Shown here: positions 6,563 to 13,880 of the stretch, piece after piece | Layout: the number at the start of each line of letters is the position of its first letter | Position numbering within the stretch: the first letter of the stretch is position 1 | Assembly (NCBI GenBank): GCA_035626855.1 | Contig: DASPMW010000154.1 | Span: forward strand, 1 to 17,374 | Direction of reading: 5' to 3' | Origin: JAPWJZ01 sp035626855 | GTDB lineage: Bacteria; Pseudomonadota; Alphaproteobacteria; Micavibrionales; UBA2020 | DNA length: 17,374 bases | The notes under the pieces: model-generated | Databases searched by the model: none | What the model saw: only the letters and a program-made list of their open reading frames with translations | What the model was told of the DNA's origin: nothing | Made by a program: the position numbers and the translations under genes

Positions 6563-7654
6563 ATGCTACAATCGCGCATGGCAGAAAAAGACGGAAAGCT
6601 GGTTGTTGTCTATCACGCCGACTGCATCGATGGCGCGGCTTGCGCCTGGGCGGTTGCGAAATCGCATGGCTTCGACAAGCAAAAGGACGCGAACGTCACC
6701 TACATTCCCTATGCCCATCACGATGTCGAAAAAGCGCAGGAAAAAATCCGCGCTGCGCTTGGCGAAGACGCCAAGGTTTATTTCGTCGACGTTGCCCCTA
6801 CCCCGAAATTCCTGGACGAACTGATGACCTCGCGTGCTGACGGCAGTGCGAAAGCGGCTTCCATCGAAATCATGGACCACCACGAGACCGCGGGGAAGGA
6901 CCTCAAGGGCTACAAGGCGCCCGCGAGCGATGGCGCGCACCCGGTGCTGTCAGTGCAGATCGAGGAGCGACGCATGTCGGCCGCGCTGATGGTCTGGCAA
7001 AAACTGATGCCGCAGGAGCCGATTCCGGCCATTCTCGGCATGATCGATAAAATGGACGGCGATGCGCGCGGGTTGCTGACGCCGCATGATTTCGCCGCGG
7101 CCGCTGTAATCGATACACGCGATATTTCGACGCCCTGGAAAGCCTTCTCCGCATTGCGCGGCCTTGCCGGGATCACCTTTAATGAGATGGCCAAGCGCGG
7201 CCGCCCGATTGTGCGCGACCAGGACCGGCGTATTCGCAAAGTGCTGGAGAACGCCTCCACCCTGATGCTTCCGCTCGTGGCCGGCATGCCGCCGCAACAG
7301 GTGCTGATGGTGAACGCCGATGTAAAGCAGTTCGGCCGCCACATTTCCGCCCGCCTCATCGAAGCGGCCAAGGACCAGGGGGCGGATGTGTCCCTCGCCT
7401 GGTATGTGCAGAGGAACGGCACAGTAACGGTCAGCATCCGCACGGACGGCTCGCCGGACGCAGGCGATATCGCGATCAACTTGCGCAAAACAATGGGGGT
7501 CACCGGCGGCGGCCACGAAGGCGCGGGCGCCGTTCACTTCGCCAACCTGTTTGATTTCGCGAACGGGATAAAGGCCGCGCAGGCATCGACTGCCGTCGCC
7601 GCAAATGATCCGGACATGACGGCGAAAATATACGCGCCGCCGCCCACCCGCTAA
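6563..7654 (+). CDS. DHH/DHHA1 family phosphoesterase, copy 1
   Basis: 363 residues (358 if the ATG at 6578 is used; neither start has a Shine-Dalgarno). DHH motifs in order: H18-A-D20-C-I-D23-G, FVD76V, the D105-H-H triplet, and the DHHA1 motif GGGH (315-318) followed by xxAGA. These aspartates and histidines bind two metal ions in DHH phosphoesterases, which cleave phosphodiesters of short oligonucleotides, cyclic dinucleotides or nucleotides. All core motifs are intact, so an active cytoplasmic enzyme is expected. It is a paralogue of the gene at 9275-10318. Its TAA directly abuts the stop codon of the convergent ankyrin gene. The exact substrate cannot be inferred. Confidence 0.88.
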   Translation: MLQSRMAEKDGKLVVVYHADCIDGAACAWAVAKSHGFDKQKDANVTYIPYAHHDVEKAQEKIRAALGEDAKVYFVDVAPTPKFLDELMTSRADGSAKAASIEIMDHHETAGKDLKGYKAPASDGAHPVLSVQIEERRMSAALMVWQKLMPQEPIPAILGMIDKMDGDARGLLTPHDFAAAAVIDTRDISTPWKAFSALRGLAGITFNEMAKRGRPIVRDQDRRIRKVLENASTLMLPLVAGMPPQQVLMVNADVKQFGRHISARLIEAAKDQGADVSLAWYVQRNGTVTVSIRTDGSPDAGDIAINLRKTMGVTGGGHEGAGAVHFANLFDFANGIKAAQASTAVAANDPDMTAKIYAPPPTR

Positions 7655-9160
7655 TCAGCCGAGCGCGGATTTTTTCCGAACCGATGCCGCGCGCGGCTCG
7701 GGCGGCGTGCCGCCCATGGCCTTCAGCTTCTCATAGGCTTCGGCGATCGCTTCCTGGCGCTGGATGGCGTCGAAGTTCTGGACCACCGGCGACACAGAAT
7801 GTTCGGTATCGCGCAGGATCACCTGCTGCGTCCAGAAATTGAAAGTCATGGTAAGTCCCGCGCCTTCCCGCACCTCGAGGCTGTGGTCGTTCAGGCGCAC
7901 ATAGCGGTAATCATCGGCAGGGGCCGCCGCTTTTTCGGCCGGCGCGCCGCCGCGGTAGCGGCCCAGGAATTCTTTTGCCTTGCTCCGCGCGGCGCTCACC
8001 GCATGGTCGTAGGCGCTCATGCCATGCGTATCGGCAAGGTCGGCTTTGGCGCCTGCGCGCAGCAAAATTTCAAGCGCTTCCACCCTGTCGTCCAGCGCGG
8101 CATGCATCAAGGGCGACCGGCCGGTCTTGTCCCGGATGTTTACATCGGCGCCTGCCTCGATAAGCAGTTCCATGACCCGGCCATGTCCCTTGCCGGACGC
8201 AGCCAGCAGCCCCGGCCCGAGGTCAAGGGCGCTATCCCGCGCCTGCGCCGCTGCCAGCAGTGACATCACCATGCGAATATTGCCATTGCCGGCCGCGGCC
8301 GTGATAGCCGTCACGTCCGATTTGTTCGGACGGTCCAGCGTCGCGCCGCTGGCGAGCAGCATGTCGAAAATCTCGTTATGCCCCGCAGTCGCCGCATAGA
8401 CCAGCGGCGTCGCACCTTCCGCGCCTGTGACATCCGTTCTTGCGCCGGCGTCCAGCAAGGCCTTCACGGCCTCCGCGCGGCCCGATATAACTGCGGCCAT
8501 CAGTGGCGTGTTGTTGTCGACCGGATGGCGGATTTCGATTTCGATATCCGGCTGTTTCAGCAGAATATCGATATAGGCCTTGCTGCCCTTCGCCGCGGCC
8601 GTTGACAGCGCGGAAGCGTATTGCTCGGTGACGTGGTTGACATCGAGGCCAGTATCGAACAGCCGTGCGAGCAGGGCGGGCGGCGCATTGTTTTCCACCG
8701 CGGCCATGGCGAGCGTACGACTATACAAATTCGTATGCTCGGCATGCGCGCCTTCATCCACAAGACGGGAGGCAACCTCCCATGCGTTACGCCGAAGCGC
8801 CGTGAACAGCGGCGTGTTGCTGAGGTCGTCCGCTCCCATCACATCGGCGCCGGCCTCGATGAGGTAATCGACGAGCGGCAGGTAGTTCTGATGAGAGTCG
8901 ATTGCGGCCTGCAGAACGCTTCGCCCGTCTTCATCTCGGGCATTCACATCAGCGCCGGCGCCGACAAGGATCTTGACGGCTTGCGTCGCCGAAGACTTCT
9001 CGTAGATGCTGAGCGCCTTGAACAGCGGCGCGGCATAACGTCCGCGCCTGACGTTAACGTCCCCGCCTTTGCGGATCGCGGTTGTCAGCTGGCCCGCTGA
9101 AAAATCCTCAAGCGCCTTATAGAGCGCATAGTCTTTTTCTTTTTTGGACAGGCCGAGCAT
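7655..9160 (-). CDS. Large ankyrin-repeat protein with a distinct C-terminal domain
   Basis: 501 residues. The start is placed at ATG 9158-9160 because GGGA lies six bases upstream and a promoter sits just beyond; the frame stays open to 9502, but that part overlaps the divergent DHH gene and shows no repeats. About ten to eleven ankyrin repeats fill residues 10-400, with LL-x-x-GA-[DK]-[VA]-x-x-x-[DN]-x-x-G-x-[ST]-P-L units clearest at 220-275 and 333-388. A linker rich in Ala (about 403-416) leads to a non-ankyrin domain at 417-484 (motifs NDHSLEVREG and FNFWTQQVILRD), then a basic tail. There is no signal peptide or membrane segment. It lies between two DHH phosphoesterase genes on the opposite strand. 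Likely a protein-interaction partner or regulator; this is inference. Confidence 0.88.
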   Translation of the reverse strand: MLGLSKKEKDYALYKALEDFSAGQLTTAIRKGGDVNVRRGRYAAPLFKALSIYEKSSATQAVKILVGAGADVNARDEDGRSVLQAAIDSHQNYLPLVDYLIEAGADVMGADDLSNTPLFTALRRNAWEVASRLVDEGAHAEHTNLYSRTLAMAAVENNAPPALLARLFDTGLDVNHVTEQYASALSTAAAKGSKAYIDILLKQPDIEIEIRHPVDNNTPLMAAVISGRAEAVKALLDAGARTDVTGAEGATPLVYAATAGHNEIFDMLLASGATLDRPNKSDVTAITAAAGNGNIRMVMSLLAAAQARDSALDLGPGLLAASGKGHGRVMELLIEAGADVNIRDKTGRSPLMHAALDDRVEALEILLRAGAKADLADTHGMSAYDHAVSAARSKAKEFLGRYRGGAPAEKAAAPADDYRYVRLNDHSLEVREGAGLTMTFNFWTQQVILRDTEHSVSPVVQNFDAIQRQEAIAEAYEKLKAMGGTPPEPRAASVRKKSALG

Positions 9161-9191
9161 GATTTTCCCATGGCTGCGATGAATTTGGCAT

Positions 9192-9220
9192 ATAATGATA
9201 TTTACCATATCAAAAGTCAA
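9192..9220 (-). promoter_or_regulatory. Putative sigma-70 promoter of the large ankyrin gene
   Basis: On the minus strand TTGACT (9215-9220), 17 bases, CATTAT (9192-9197): five and four of six matches. The start would fall near 9185, giving a leader of about 25 bases with GGGA before the ATG at 9160. Confidence 0.5.
9196..9212. repeat. Inverted repeat TGATAT-N5-ATATCA, possible operator
   Basis: Perfect six-base arms lie inside the spacer and -10 of the ankyrin promoter and about 27 bases upstream of the -35 of the divergent DHH promoter. The position suits a repressor site controlling the ankyrin gene, perhaps both genes. No regulator gene is nearby. Confidence 0.4.
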
Positions 9221-9238
9221 GCTTGGGCGCGAGCTGCG

Positions 9239-9267
9239 TTGACAATGCCTAAGCGACTGATTATTGA
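9239..9267 (+). promoter_or_regulatory. Putative sigma-70 promoter of the second DHH gene
   Basis: A perfect TTGACA at 9239-9244, 17 bases, then TATTGA at 9262-9267. The ATG follows seven bases after the -10, so the mRNA may be leaderless; a GAG at 9266-9268 is a poor ribosome-binding site. Confidence 0.5.
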
Positions 9268-9274
9268 GTGAAAT

Positions 9275-10318
9275 ATGAAGTTTCGCCTCCGTCGCCATTT
9301 GATTGTCGTCTATCATGCCAGCTGCATCGACGGGCTGGCTTCCGCTTGGGCTTTCGAACAAAAATGGGGGCCGGACCCGCTTACCCACCTCTCCTTCATT
9401 CCCCTCGGCCATCATGACCTGCCCGAAGCCGAGAACATGATCCGCGCGGAGGTCACGCCGGAGGCGGAGATCCATTTCGTCGACGTCGCCCCCTCCCGCC
9501 AATTCCTTGACGAGCTTATGTCAGCCGGACAGCTGAAATCGATCAGCGTGACAGATCATCATAAATCAGCAGCCGATGCGCTGGCCGGTTATGCGGCACC
9601 CGTGCACGAAAACCTGCCCGCCCTCGAACTTCATTTTGACAGCCAGGCACCCGCTGCCTCCGGGATGGTCTGGGACAAGCTCATGGCGAATACCCCGAAG
9701 CCCGTCTTCCTGAAGATGATCGAAAAGATGGATCTGGCGCGCGATATCAGCGACGATGACGACCTTGCTGCAGCCGCGCTGATCGACTCTAAGGGGCTGC
9801 GAAGCGTGGCGGACGCGTTCCAGGCATTTTCGGAGCTGGCCGACATGCAGCTTGGAGACATGATCGACGCTGGCAAAAGCATTCTGGCCGACCAGCATAA
9901 CCGCATCGCGAAATTAACCGATAACATCCTGTACACCCGCGTGACCGTTCCTGACGAGGATGCGGGCGATACCACGCTATGGATACCGGCGATCAATGCA
10001 GATGTGCAGAATTTTGGCCGCCATATTTCCGACTACCTGCGCGAACAGGGCGACCGCACGGGGCTGAACATGGCTTTCGCCTGGTACGTGCAGGGCAACG
10101 GCACCGTGACCATGAGCATCCGCTCCGACGGCGACCCGGATGCGAGCGAGATCGCCGAGATCATCTGCCGCCAGCCCGGCGTCAAGGGCGGCGGGCATAA
10201 GACCAGCGCCGCCGTTCACTTCGCCTCGCTGCGCCAGTTCACGGAACTGATGCCGCTGTATACCGAGGGGCAGATGAACGTGCTGAAGTTGAAAGAAGAT
10301 CTGGCTGCCGCTGACTAG
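9275..10318 (+). CDS. DHH/DHHA1 family phosphoesterase, copy 2 (paralogue)
   Basis: 347 residues, aligned along its whole length with the gene at 6563-7654 (shared VVYHA-CIDG, FVDVAP, FLDELM, DHH, NFGRHIS, AWYVQ-NGTVT, GGGH, AVHFA). DHH is at 94-96, the motif-II Asp is D70, and GGGH is at 305-308. Two motif positions differ from copy 1: HADCIDG has become HASCIDG (S16 for the first Asp), and the tail of the DHHA1 motif changed from AGA to SAA. Phage and bacterial relatives with HGxCxDG suggest that the first position tolerates change, so activity is not excluded. Divergent from the ankyrin gene; its TAG shares CTAG with the stop of the convergent hydrolase. Confidence 0.87.
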   Translation: MKFRLRRHLIVVYHASCIDGLASAWAFEQKWGPDPLTHLSFIPLGHHDLPEAENMIRAEVTPEAEIHFVDVAPSRQFLDELMSAGQLKSISVTDHHKSAADALAGYAAPVHENLPALELHFDSQAPAASGMVWDKLMANTPKPVFLKMIEKMDLARDISDDDDLAAAALIDSKGLRSVADAFQAFSELADMQLGDMIDAGKSILADQHNRIAKLTDNILYTRVTVPDEDAGDTTLWIPAINADVQNFGRHISDYLREQGDRTGLNMAFAWYVQGNGTVTMSIRSDGDPDASEIAEIICRQPGVKGGGHKTSAAVHFASLRQFTELMPLYTEGQMNVLKLKEDLAAAD

Positions 10319-11220
10319 CCCGCCTTTTTCTGGCTGAACAGCCACTTCCAGATTGCAGGGCCGTAGAGGGCGGATGACGGGCATTCATGCGCCATATTGG
10401 GAAGCTCGGTGTAAGTGATCCTGCCCCCTTGCCGGTGTATCGCCGCAGCGAGGCTGCGCGGAATGTCGGCCGGCACTGCAGTGTCCTGTCCGCCCTGCAA
10501 TACCCACATCGGCACCTTGGTCATTTGCGGGGCATCTGCGAGATTCCATCCGCCACTAAGAGGCATGGCGGCTGCGAAAACATCGCTGTAATTCCTGACC
10601 GCGCCGAAAGCGCCCATGCCGCCGAGGGAGCAGCCAATGACGTAAATCCGCGTGGGGTCGACCGGATATTCCCCCATGAGCTTCCTGATCAATTGCACGG
10701 TGCCAGGCAGTCCCTGCGCTGCCTTCGCTGGCAGGCTGAGGTCGGGGTGGCCCGCGAATTCATGCGGGTTGGACCATAGCCATCCTTGCGGCAGCACCGG
10801 CGCGACGATAAAGGCGGGATAGTTCAGCTGCATGTCCGAGGTTATCAGGTACTTTCCGGCATAAGCATTGCCGCCGCTGCCATGCAGGACCAGAACCAGG
10901 GGAAACTTTAATCCGGCGGGATAAGGCCCCCCGGCCGGCTGGAACCACCAATATGTCAGGTCGTACTGGACATTTTGGCCCGGCTGGAAAAATTCCCTGC
11001 CTGCATCGGTTACGCGGTAGGTCTTGCGTTTGTAAAACCGAGAGTATTCATCCAGCGGCGCCTCATTGCGCGGCGCGGTGCCGGGGACGAGCGTGACTGG
11101 CAGGCTTGTTACTGCGGCTGACGCAGTCGGCGGCGGCGTAGATCTGTTTTTATAGATTATGCCCGCGCCCAAAAATGCCGCGACGGCTATGACGATAATA
11201 AGCGTGTTGCCTGATTTCAT
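10315..11220 (-). CDS. Membrane-anchored alpha/beta-hydrolase (esterase/depolymerase type)
   Basis: 301 residues from ATG 11220; an in-frame ATG at 11268 would add 16. Residues 5-23 form an N-terminal hydrophobic anchor or signal, so the enzyme faces the periplasm. The oxyanion motif HGSGG is followed by the nucleophile elbow GCSLGG with Ser198, then Asp246 (GGQDTAVP) and His278 (NMAHEC): a complete catalytic triad in the right order. The layout resembles the esterase PHB-depolymerase/LpqC-like and prolyl-oligopeptidase-like hydrolases; the substrate is probably an ester, not identifiable. The shorter start is preferred because the hydrophobic segment then begins at once. It converges on the second DHH gene, overlapping by four bases. 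Confidence 0.85.
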   Translation of the reverse strand: MKSGNTLIIVIAVAAFLGAGIIYKNRSTPPPTASAAVTSLPVTLVPGTAPRNEAPLDEYSRFYKRKTYRVTDAGREFFQPGQNVQYDLTYWWFQPAGGPYPAGLKFPLVLVLHGSGGNAYAGKYLITSDMQLNYPAFIVAPVLPQGWLWSNPHEFAGHPDLSLPAKAAQGLPGTVQLIRKLMGEYPVDPTRIYVIGCSLGGMGAFGAVRNYSDVFAAAMPLSGGWNLADAPQMTKVPMWVLQGGQDTAVPADIPRSLAAAIHRQGGRITYTELPNMAHECPSSALYGPAIWKWLFSQKKAG

Positions 11221-11383
11221 TTTCTTGCCCACCCGGACCAGTTTCGCGCGGTTCGTGTTAAAAGTCATCCCTGCTATTTATGTAAACATAATTCCACAAT
11301 AATGCCTTATGGCCTGTTGAATTTCTGCACGGGGATATGAGACAAGGGGCGTATCGGTTAAATCGCGCAATAGCAGGAACTTC
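11221..11383. other. Divergent intergenic region upstream of murA and the hydrolase gene
   Basis: About 163 bases (115 if the hydrolase starts at 11268). It must hold promoters for both genes; I see no convincing -35/-10 pair for murA. An AT-rich inverted repeat TTATGT-AA-ACATAA lies at 11278-11291, just upstream of the alternative hydrolase start. AGGA at 11373-11376 is the murA ribosome-binding site. Confidence 0.35.
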
Positions 11384-12664
11384 ATGGACAAAATTCGCAT
11401 CATCGGCGGACAGCAGCTGAACGGGGATATCGAAATCAGCGGCGCAAAGAACGCGGCGCTACCGTTGATGATCGCAAGCATCCTGACCGACCAGCCGCTC
11501 GAGCTGAACCGCGTGCCGGACCTGAAGGATGTGCTGTCGCTGAACGAACTGCTGGAGGAACTGGGCGTCACCGCGCAGTATGATTCCAGAACCAAGAAAC
11601 TTTTCCTGAATGGCGCGCAGATCACGTCGACGGAAGCGCCCTATGAATTCGTGCGCAAGATGCGCGCTAGCATCCTGGTGCTCGGCCCGCTCGTCGCGCG
11701 CATGGGTATCGCGAAAGTGTCGCTGCCGGGCGGCTGCGCGATCGGCACGCGCCCCGTTGACCTGCATATCGAAGGGCTGAAGCGCCTTGGCGCGGAGATC
11801 GAACTGAACGAAGGCTACATTTTGGCGAAGGCGCCGAACGGCCTGACCGGCGCGCCCATTCACTTCACCAAGGTTTCTGTCGGCGCGACGGAAAATCTGA
11901 TGATGGCGGCGGCGCTGGCAAAAGGCACAACCGTGCTGACCAACGCCGCCCGTGAGCCGGAGATCGTCGATCTCGGCGAATGCCTGATCAAGATGGGCGC
12001 GGAAATCGAGGGCCTCGGCACCGACCGCATTACCATCCAGGGCAAGAAGTTCCTGCGCGGGACGGAGCACAGCGTGATCGCCGACCGCATCGAAGCGGGT
12101 ACTTTCGCGGTCGCAGCTGCGATGACCGGCGGCAAGGTCACGCTGAAGCATTGCGACATGCACCACCTGGAATATCTGACGCAGCCTTTCCAGAAGGCGG
12201 GCGTCGATGTTCTTGCCTCCGGCAGCGATGTGACAATCGAGCGCAAGCGTGAACGCCTGCAGGGCTTCGACATCATGACCGAGCCCTATCCTGGTTTCCC
12301 GACTGACCTGCAGGCGCAAATGATGTCAATGCTCACCGTCGCGGAAGGCGCGGGCATGATCACCGAAACGATTTTCGAGAACCGCTTCATGCACGTCCCC
12401 GAACTCGCGCGCATGGGGGCGGATATCACCGTCCACGGCTCCTCCGCCCTTGTGCGGGGCGTGAAGCGGCTCAAAGGCGCTCCCGTGATGGCGACCGATC
12501 TGCGCGCCTCGGTCTCGCTGATCCTGGCCGGCCTCGTTGCTGACGGCGCGACCTCGGTCAGCCGTATCTATCACCTCGACCGGGGCTATGAAGACATCGT
12601 CGGCAAGCTCACGCGCGTCGGCGCGAAGCTGGAGCGCATGGCCGACAAGGAAGAAGCGGCGTGA
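11384..12664 (+). CDS. murA: UDP-N-acetylglucosamine 1-carboxyvinyltransferase
   Basis: 426 residues, standard length. MurA transfers the enolpyruvyl group of phosphoenolpyruvate to UDP-GlcNAc, the first committed step of peptidoglycan synthesis, in the cytoplasm. Visible are the K22-N23 pair in SGAKNAALP and the active-site loop GGCAIGTRPVDLH with catalytic Cys118, the fosfomycin target. The C-terminal region ATDLRASVSLILAGL-ADG is also typical. AGGA lies about seven bases upstream of the ATG. Its stop overlaps the GTG start of the UPF0262 gene by four bases, so the two are co-transcribed and probably coupled, with infA following. Confidence 0.98.
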   Translation: MDKIRIIGGQQLNGDIEISGAKNAALPLMIASILTDQPLELNRVPDLKDVLSLNELLEELGVTAQYDSRTKKLFLNGAQITSTEAPYEFVRKMRASILVLGPLVARMGIAKVSLPGGCAIGTRPVDLHIEGLKRLGAEIELNEGYILAKAPNGLTGAPIHFTKVSVGATENLMMAAALAKGTTVLTNAAREPEIVDLGECLIKMGAEIEGLGTDRITIQGKKFLRGTEHSVIADRIEAGTFAVAAAMTGGKVTLKHCDMHHLEYLTQPFQKAGVDVLASGSDVTIERKRERLQGFDIMTEPYPGFPTDLQAQMMSMLTVAEGAGMITETIFENRFMHVPELARMGADITVHGSSALVRGVKRLKGAPVMATDLRASVSLILAGLVADGATSVSRIYHLDRGYEDIVGKLTRVGAKLERMADKEEAA

Positions 12665-13137
12665 GCCGTATCGTCGAACTGAAGCTGGACAACGAGACGA
12701 TCGGCACCCGTTCCGCCGAAATCGAGGTCGAACGCCACCGCGCCATTTCCGACCTGCTGGAGGAAAACTCCTTCGTCGTAAAGGACTGCGACGGCCCCTA
12801 CAAACTGCGGCTCGCGCTGCAGGGGGACAGGCTGGTCATGGATGTGAACTGCACCTCAAGCGGCAAGCACGAGGAAATCCCCCTCCCGCTCAGCAGCCTC
12901 AAGCCCCTCATCCGCGACTATGTCATGATCTGCGAGAGTTTCTATAAAACGGCACGCGAGGGCGAGGCCCACAGACTCGAGGCGATCGATATGGGAAGGC
13001 GCGGGATTCACAACGAAGGCGCCGAAACCCTGGCCGAAGCCCTTGAAAATAAAGTAACTGTGGACAAGCTTACGGCAAGGCGTTTATTTACGCTTTTATA
13101 TGTGCTACATATTCGCAGCACCACAACCATCTCCTGA
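12661..13137 (+). CDS. UPF0262 family protein
   Basis: 158 residues, starting at GTG in a GTGA overlap with murA. The family signature is clear: AISDLLEENSF, the DYVMICESFY stretch, EAIDMGRRGIHNEGAE and TARRLFTLLYVLH near the end. UPF0262 is restricted largely to Alphaproteobacteria and has no assigned function; it is cytoplasmic, with no membrane segment. In many alphaproteobacteria it lies near hisD, a low-molecular-weight phosphatase gene and infA; here it sits directly between murA and infA, six bases before the latter. The position in this housekeeping set is the only hint at a role. Confidence 0.92.
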   Translation: MSRIVELKLDNETIGTRSAEIEVERHRAISDLLEENSFVVKDCDGPYKLRLALQGDRLVMDVNCTSSGKHEEIPLPLSSLKPLIRDYVMICESFYKTAREGEAHRLEAIDMGRRGIHNEGAETLAEALENKVTVDKLTARRLFTLLYVLHIRSTTTIS

Positions 13138-13143
13138 GGACGA

Positions 13144-13365
13144 ATGTCAGAAAAAGAAGACCTGATGAGCTTTGAAGGCCTTGTGTCGGAACTGCTTCCC
13201 AACGCAATGTTTCGCGTGAAGCTCGACAACGGCCACACCATCCTGGGCCACAGCTCGGGCAAAATGCGCAAGAACAAGATCCGCATCCTTGAAGGCGACC
13301 GCGTCACCGTTGAAATGACGCCCTATGACCTGACCAAAGGCCGCATCACTTTCCGTCATAAATAA
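13144..13365 (+). CDS. infA: Translation initiation factor IF-1
   Basis: 73 residues, standard length. IF-1 binds the ribosomal A site on the 30S subunit during initiation; it is a single S1-like OB fold. Near-complete match to the family: GLVSELLPNAMFRVKLDNGH, GKMRKNKIRILEGDRV, MTPYDLTKGRITFRHK. GAGGA four bases before the ATG is the strongest ribosome-binding site in the window. It closes the murA-UPF0262-infA run. No T-tailed hairpin follows in the 24 bases before the convergent gene. Confidence 0.98.
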   Translation: MSEKEDLMSFEGLVSELLPNAMFRVKLDNGHTILGHSSGKMRKNKIRILEGDRVTVEMTPYDLTKGRITFRHK

Positions 13366-13389
13366 CCGGACCTGCCGGCGGGCCCCTCG

Positions 13390-13758
13390 TTACACGACGC
13401 CCTTGAAATGCACGCGCTCGATCTTCTCGATCAGCCGCTCGATCGCAATCAATTCGTTCAGCCAGTCTTCGGGATATTTCAGCTTATGCGTGGCGCGGTA
13501 CTTCACCAGCCCGGCATGCGCGGTTTTGAACGAGGCCAGCGCCTTGTCGTATTCGAGCAGTTTCAGGTAAGCGGTGCCGAGATCCTTGTGGTAAAGGCAA
13601 ACCATGACGCCGAGCGCCGGCGCGCGCTCGCCGAGCGCGATGATGGCCTGCGCCGCCTCGACCATTGCAGGATAATTTTTTTTACGCTCGGCCAGGTTCA
13701 GCGCGTCGCGCAGCGCCTTCAGCTCGCCCTGTTGTTTTTTGTTGTCGCTTTTGGCCAT
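13390..13758 (-). CDS. Small TPR-like protein of unknown function
   Basis: 122 residues from ATG 13758, chosen because AAGGA lies nine bases upstream and the promoter below fits; a longer frame to 13809 would run through that promoter. It begins with a hydrophilic MAKSDNKKQQ, then helical pairs; residues 50-80 (HKDLGTAYLKLLEYDKALASFKTA) read as one good tetratricopeptide repeat, with weaker helices before and after. It is cytoplasmic, probably a protein-binding module. It sits on the minus strand between infA and maf, which are neighbours in the same orientation in many alphaproteobacteria, so it is an insertion in an otherwise conserved block. Confidence 0.75.
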   Translation of the reverse strand: MAKSDNKKQQGELKALRDALNLAERKKNYPAMVEAAQAIIALGERAPALGVMVCLYHKDLGTAYLKLLEYDKALASFKTAHAGLVKYRATHKLKYPEDWLNELIAIERLIEKIERVHFKGVV

Positions 13759-13778
13759 GTGGTTGCGTCCTTCTGCGG

Positions 13779-13790
13779 ATATTATAATAT
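13779..13790. repeat. Perfect 12-base palindrome over a -10 box
   Basis: ATATTATAATAT reads the same on both strands and so gives an exact TATAAT in each direction. It overlaps the -10 of the TPR-like gene; no -35 suits the plus direction. Confidence 0.6.
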
Positions 13791-13809
13791 GCCACGGGCA
13801 GCGGGCCAA
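13781..13809 (-). promoter_or_regulatory. Putative sigma-70 promoter of the TPR-like gene
   Basis: On the minus strand TTGGCC (13804-13809), 17 bases, exact TATAAT (13781-13786). Transcription would start near 13774, leaving a 16-base leader with AAGGA (13768-13772). This is the best promoter match in the window. Confidence 0.6.
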
Positions 13810-13880
13810 CCCTTTGCGTAAATTATGGCAAGATCGCGCGTTTAGATTGCGCCGCGCTCCTTGATGTTTTAACTTTGCCT

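Noticed and set aside
7799..8263. A 154-residue open frame on the plus strand inside the ankyrin gene
   Set aside because: The opposite strand has well-formed ankyrin repeats through this region; the frame is a product of their codon pattern.
7700..9100. Repetitive DNA that might be a tandem or mobile repeat
   Set aside because: The periodicity of about 100 bases is explained by ankyrin repeats at protein level; the DNA units are not identical, and there is no CRISPR-like spacing.
9161..9502. N-terminal extension of the large ankyrin protein up to 9502 on the minus strand
   Set aside because: It would overlap the divergent DHH gene by over 220 bases, contains no ankyrin units, and runs through both promoters; ATG 9160 has GGGA at a good distance.
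6563..10318. Interpretation of the DHH-ankyrin block as an antiphage or toxin-antitoxin system
   Set aside because: There is no integrase, nucleotide cyclase, restriction or toxin gene nearby, and the surroundings are housekeeping genes; the sequence does not support that claim.
11278..11291. TTATGT-AA-ACATAA as a definite operator of murA or the hydrolase
   Set aside because: Short AT-rich repeats arise by chance, and no promoter can be placed around it; recorded only in the intergenic entry.
11459..12319. A 286-residue open frame on the minus strand
   Set aside because: Antisense shadow of murA; no recognisable domain.
13366..13389. GC-rich CCTGCCGGCGGG as an intrinsic terminator after infA
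   Set aside because: The arms leave no loop and no T-run follows on either strand.
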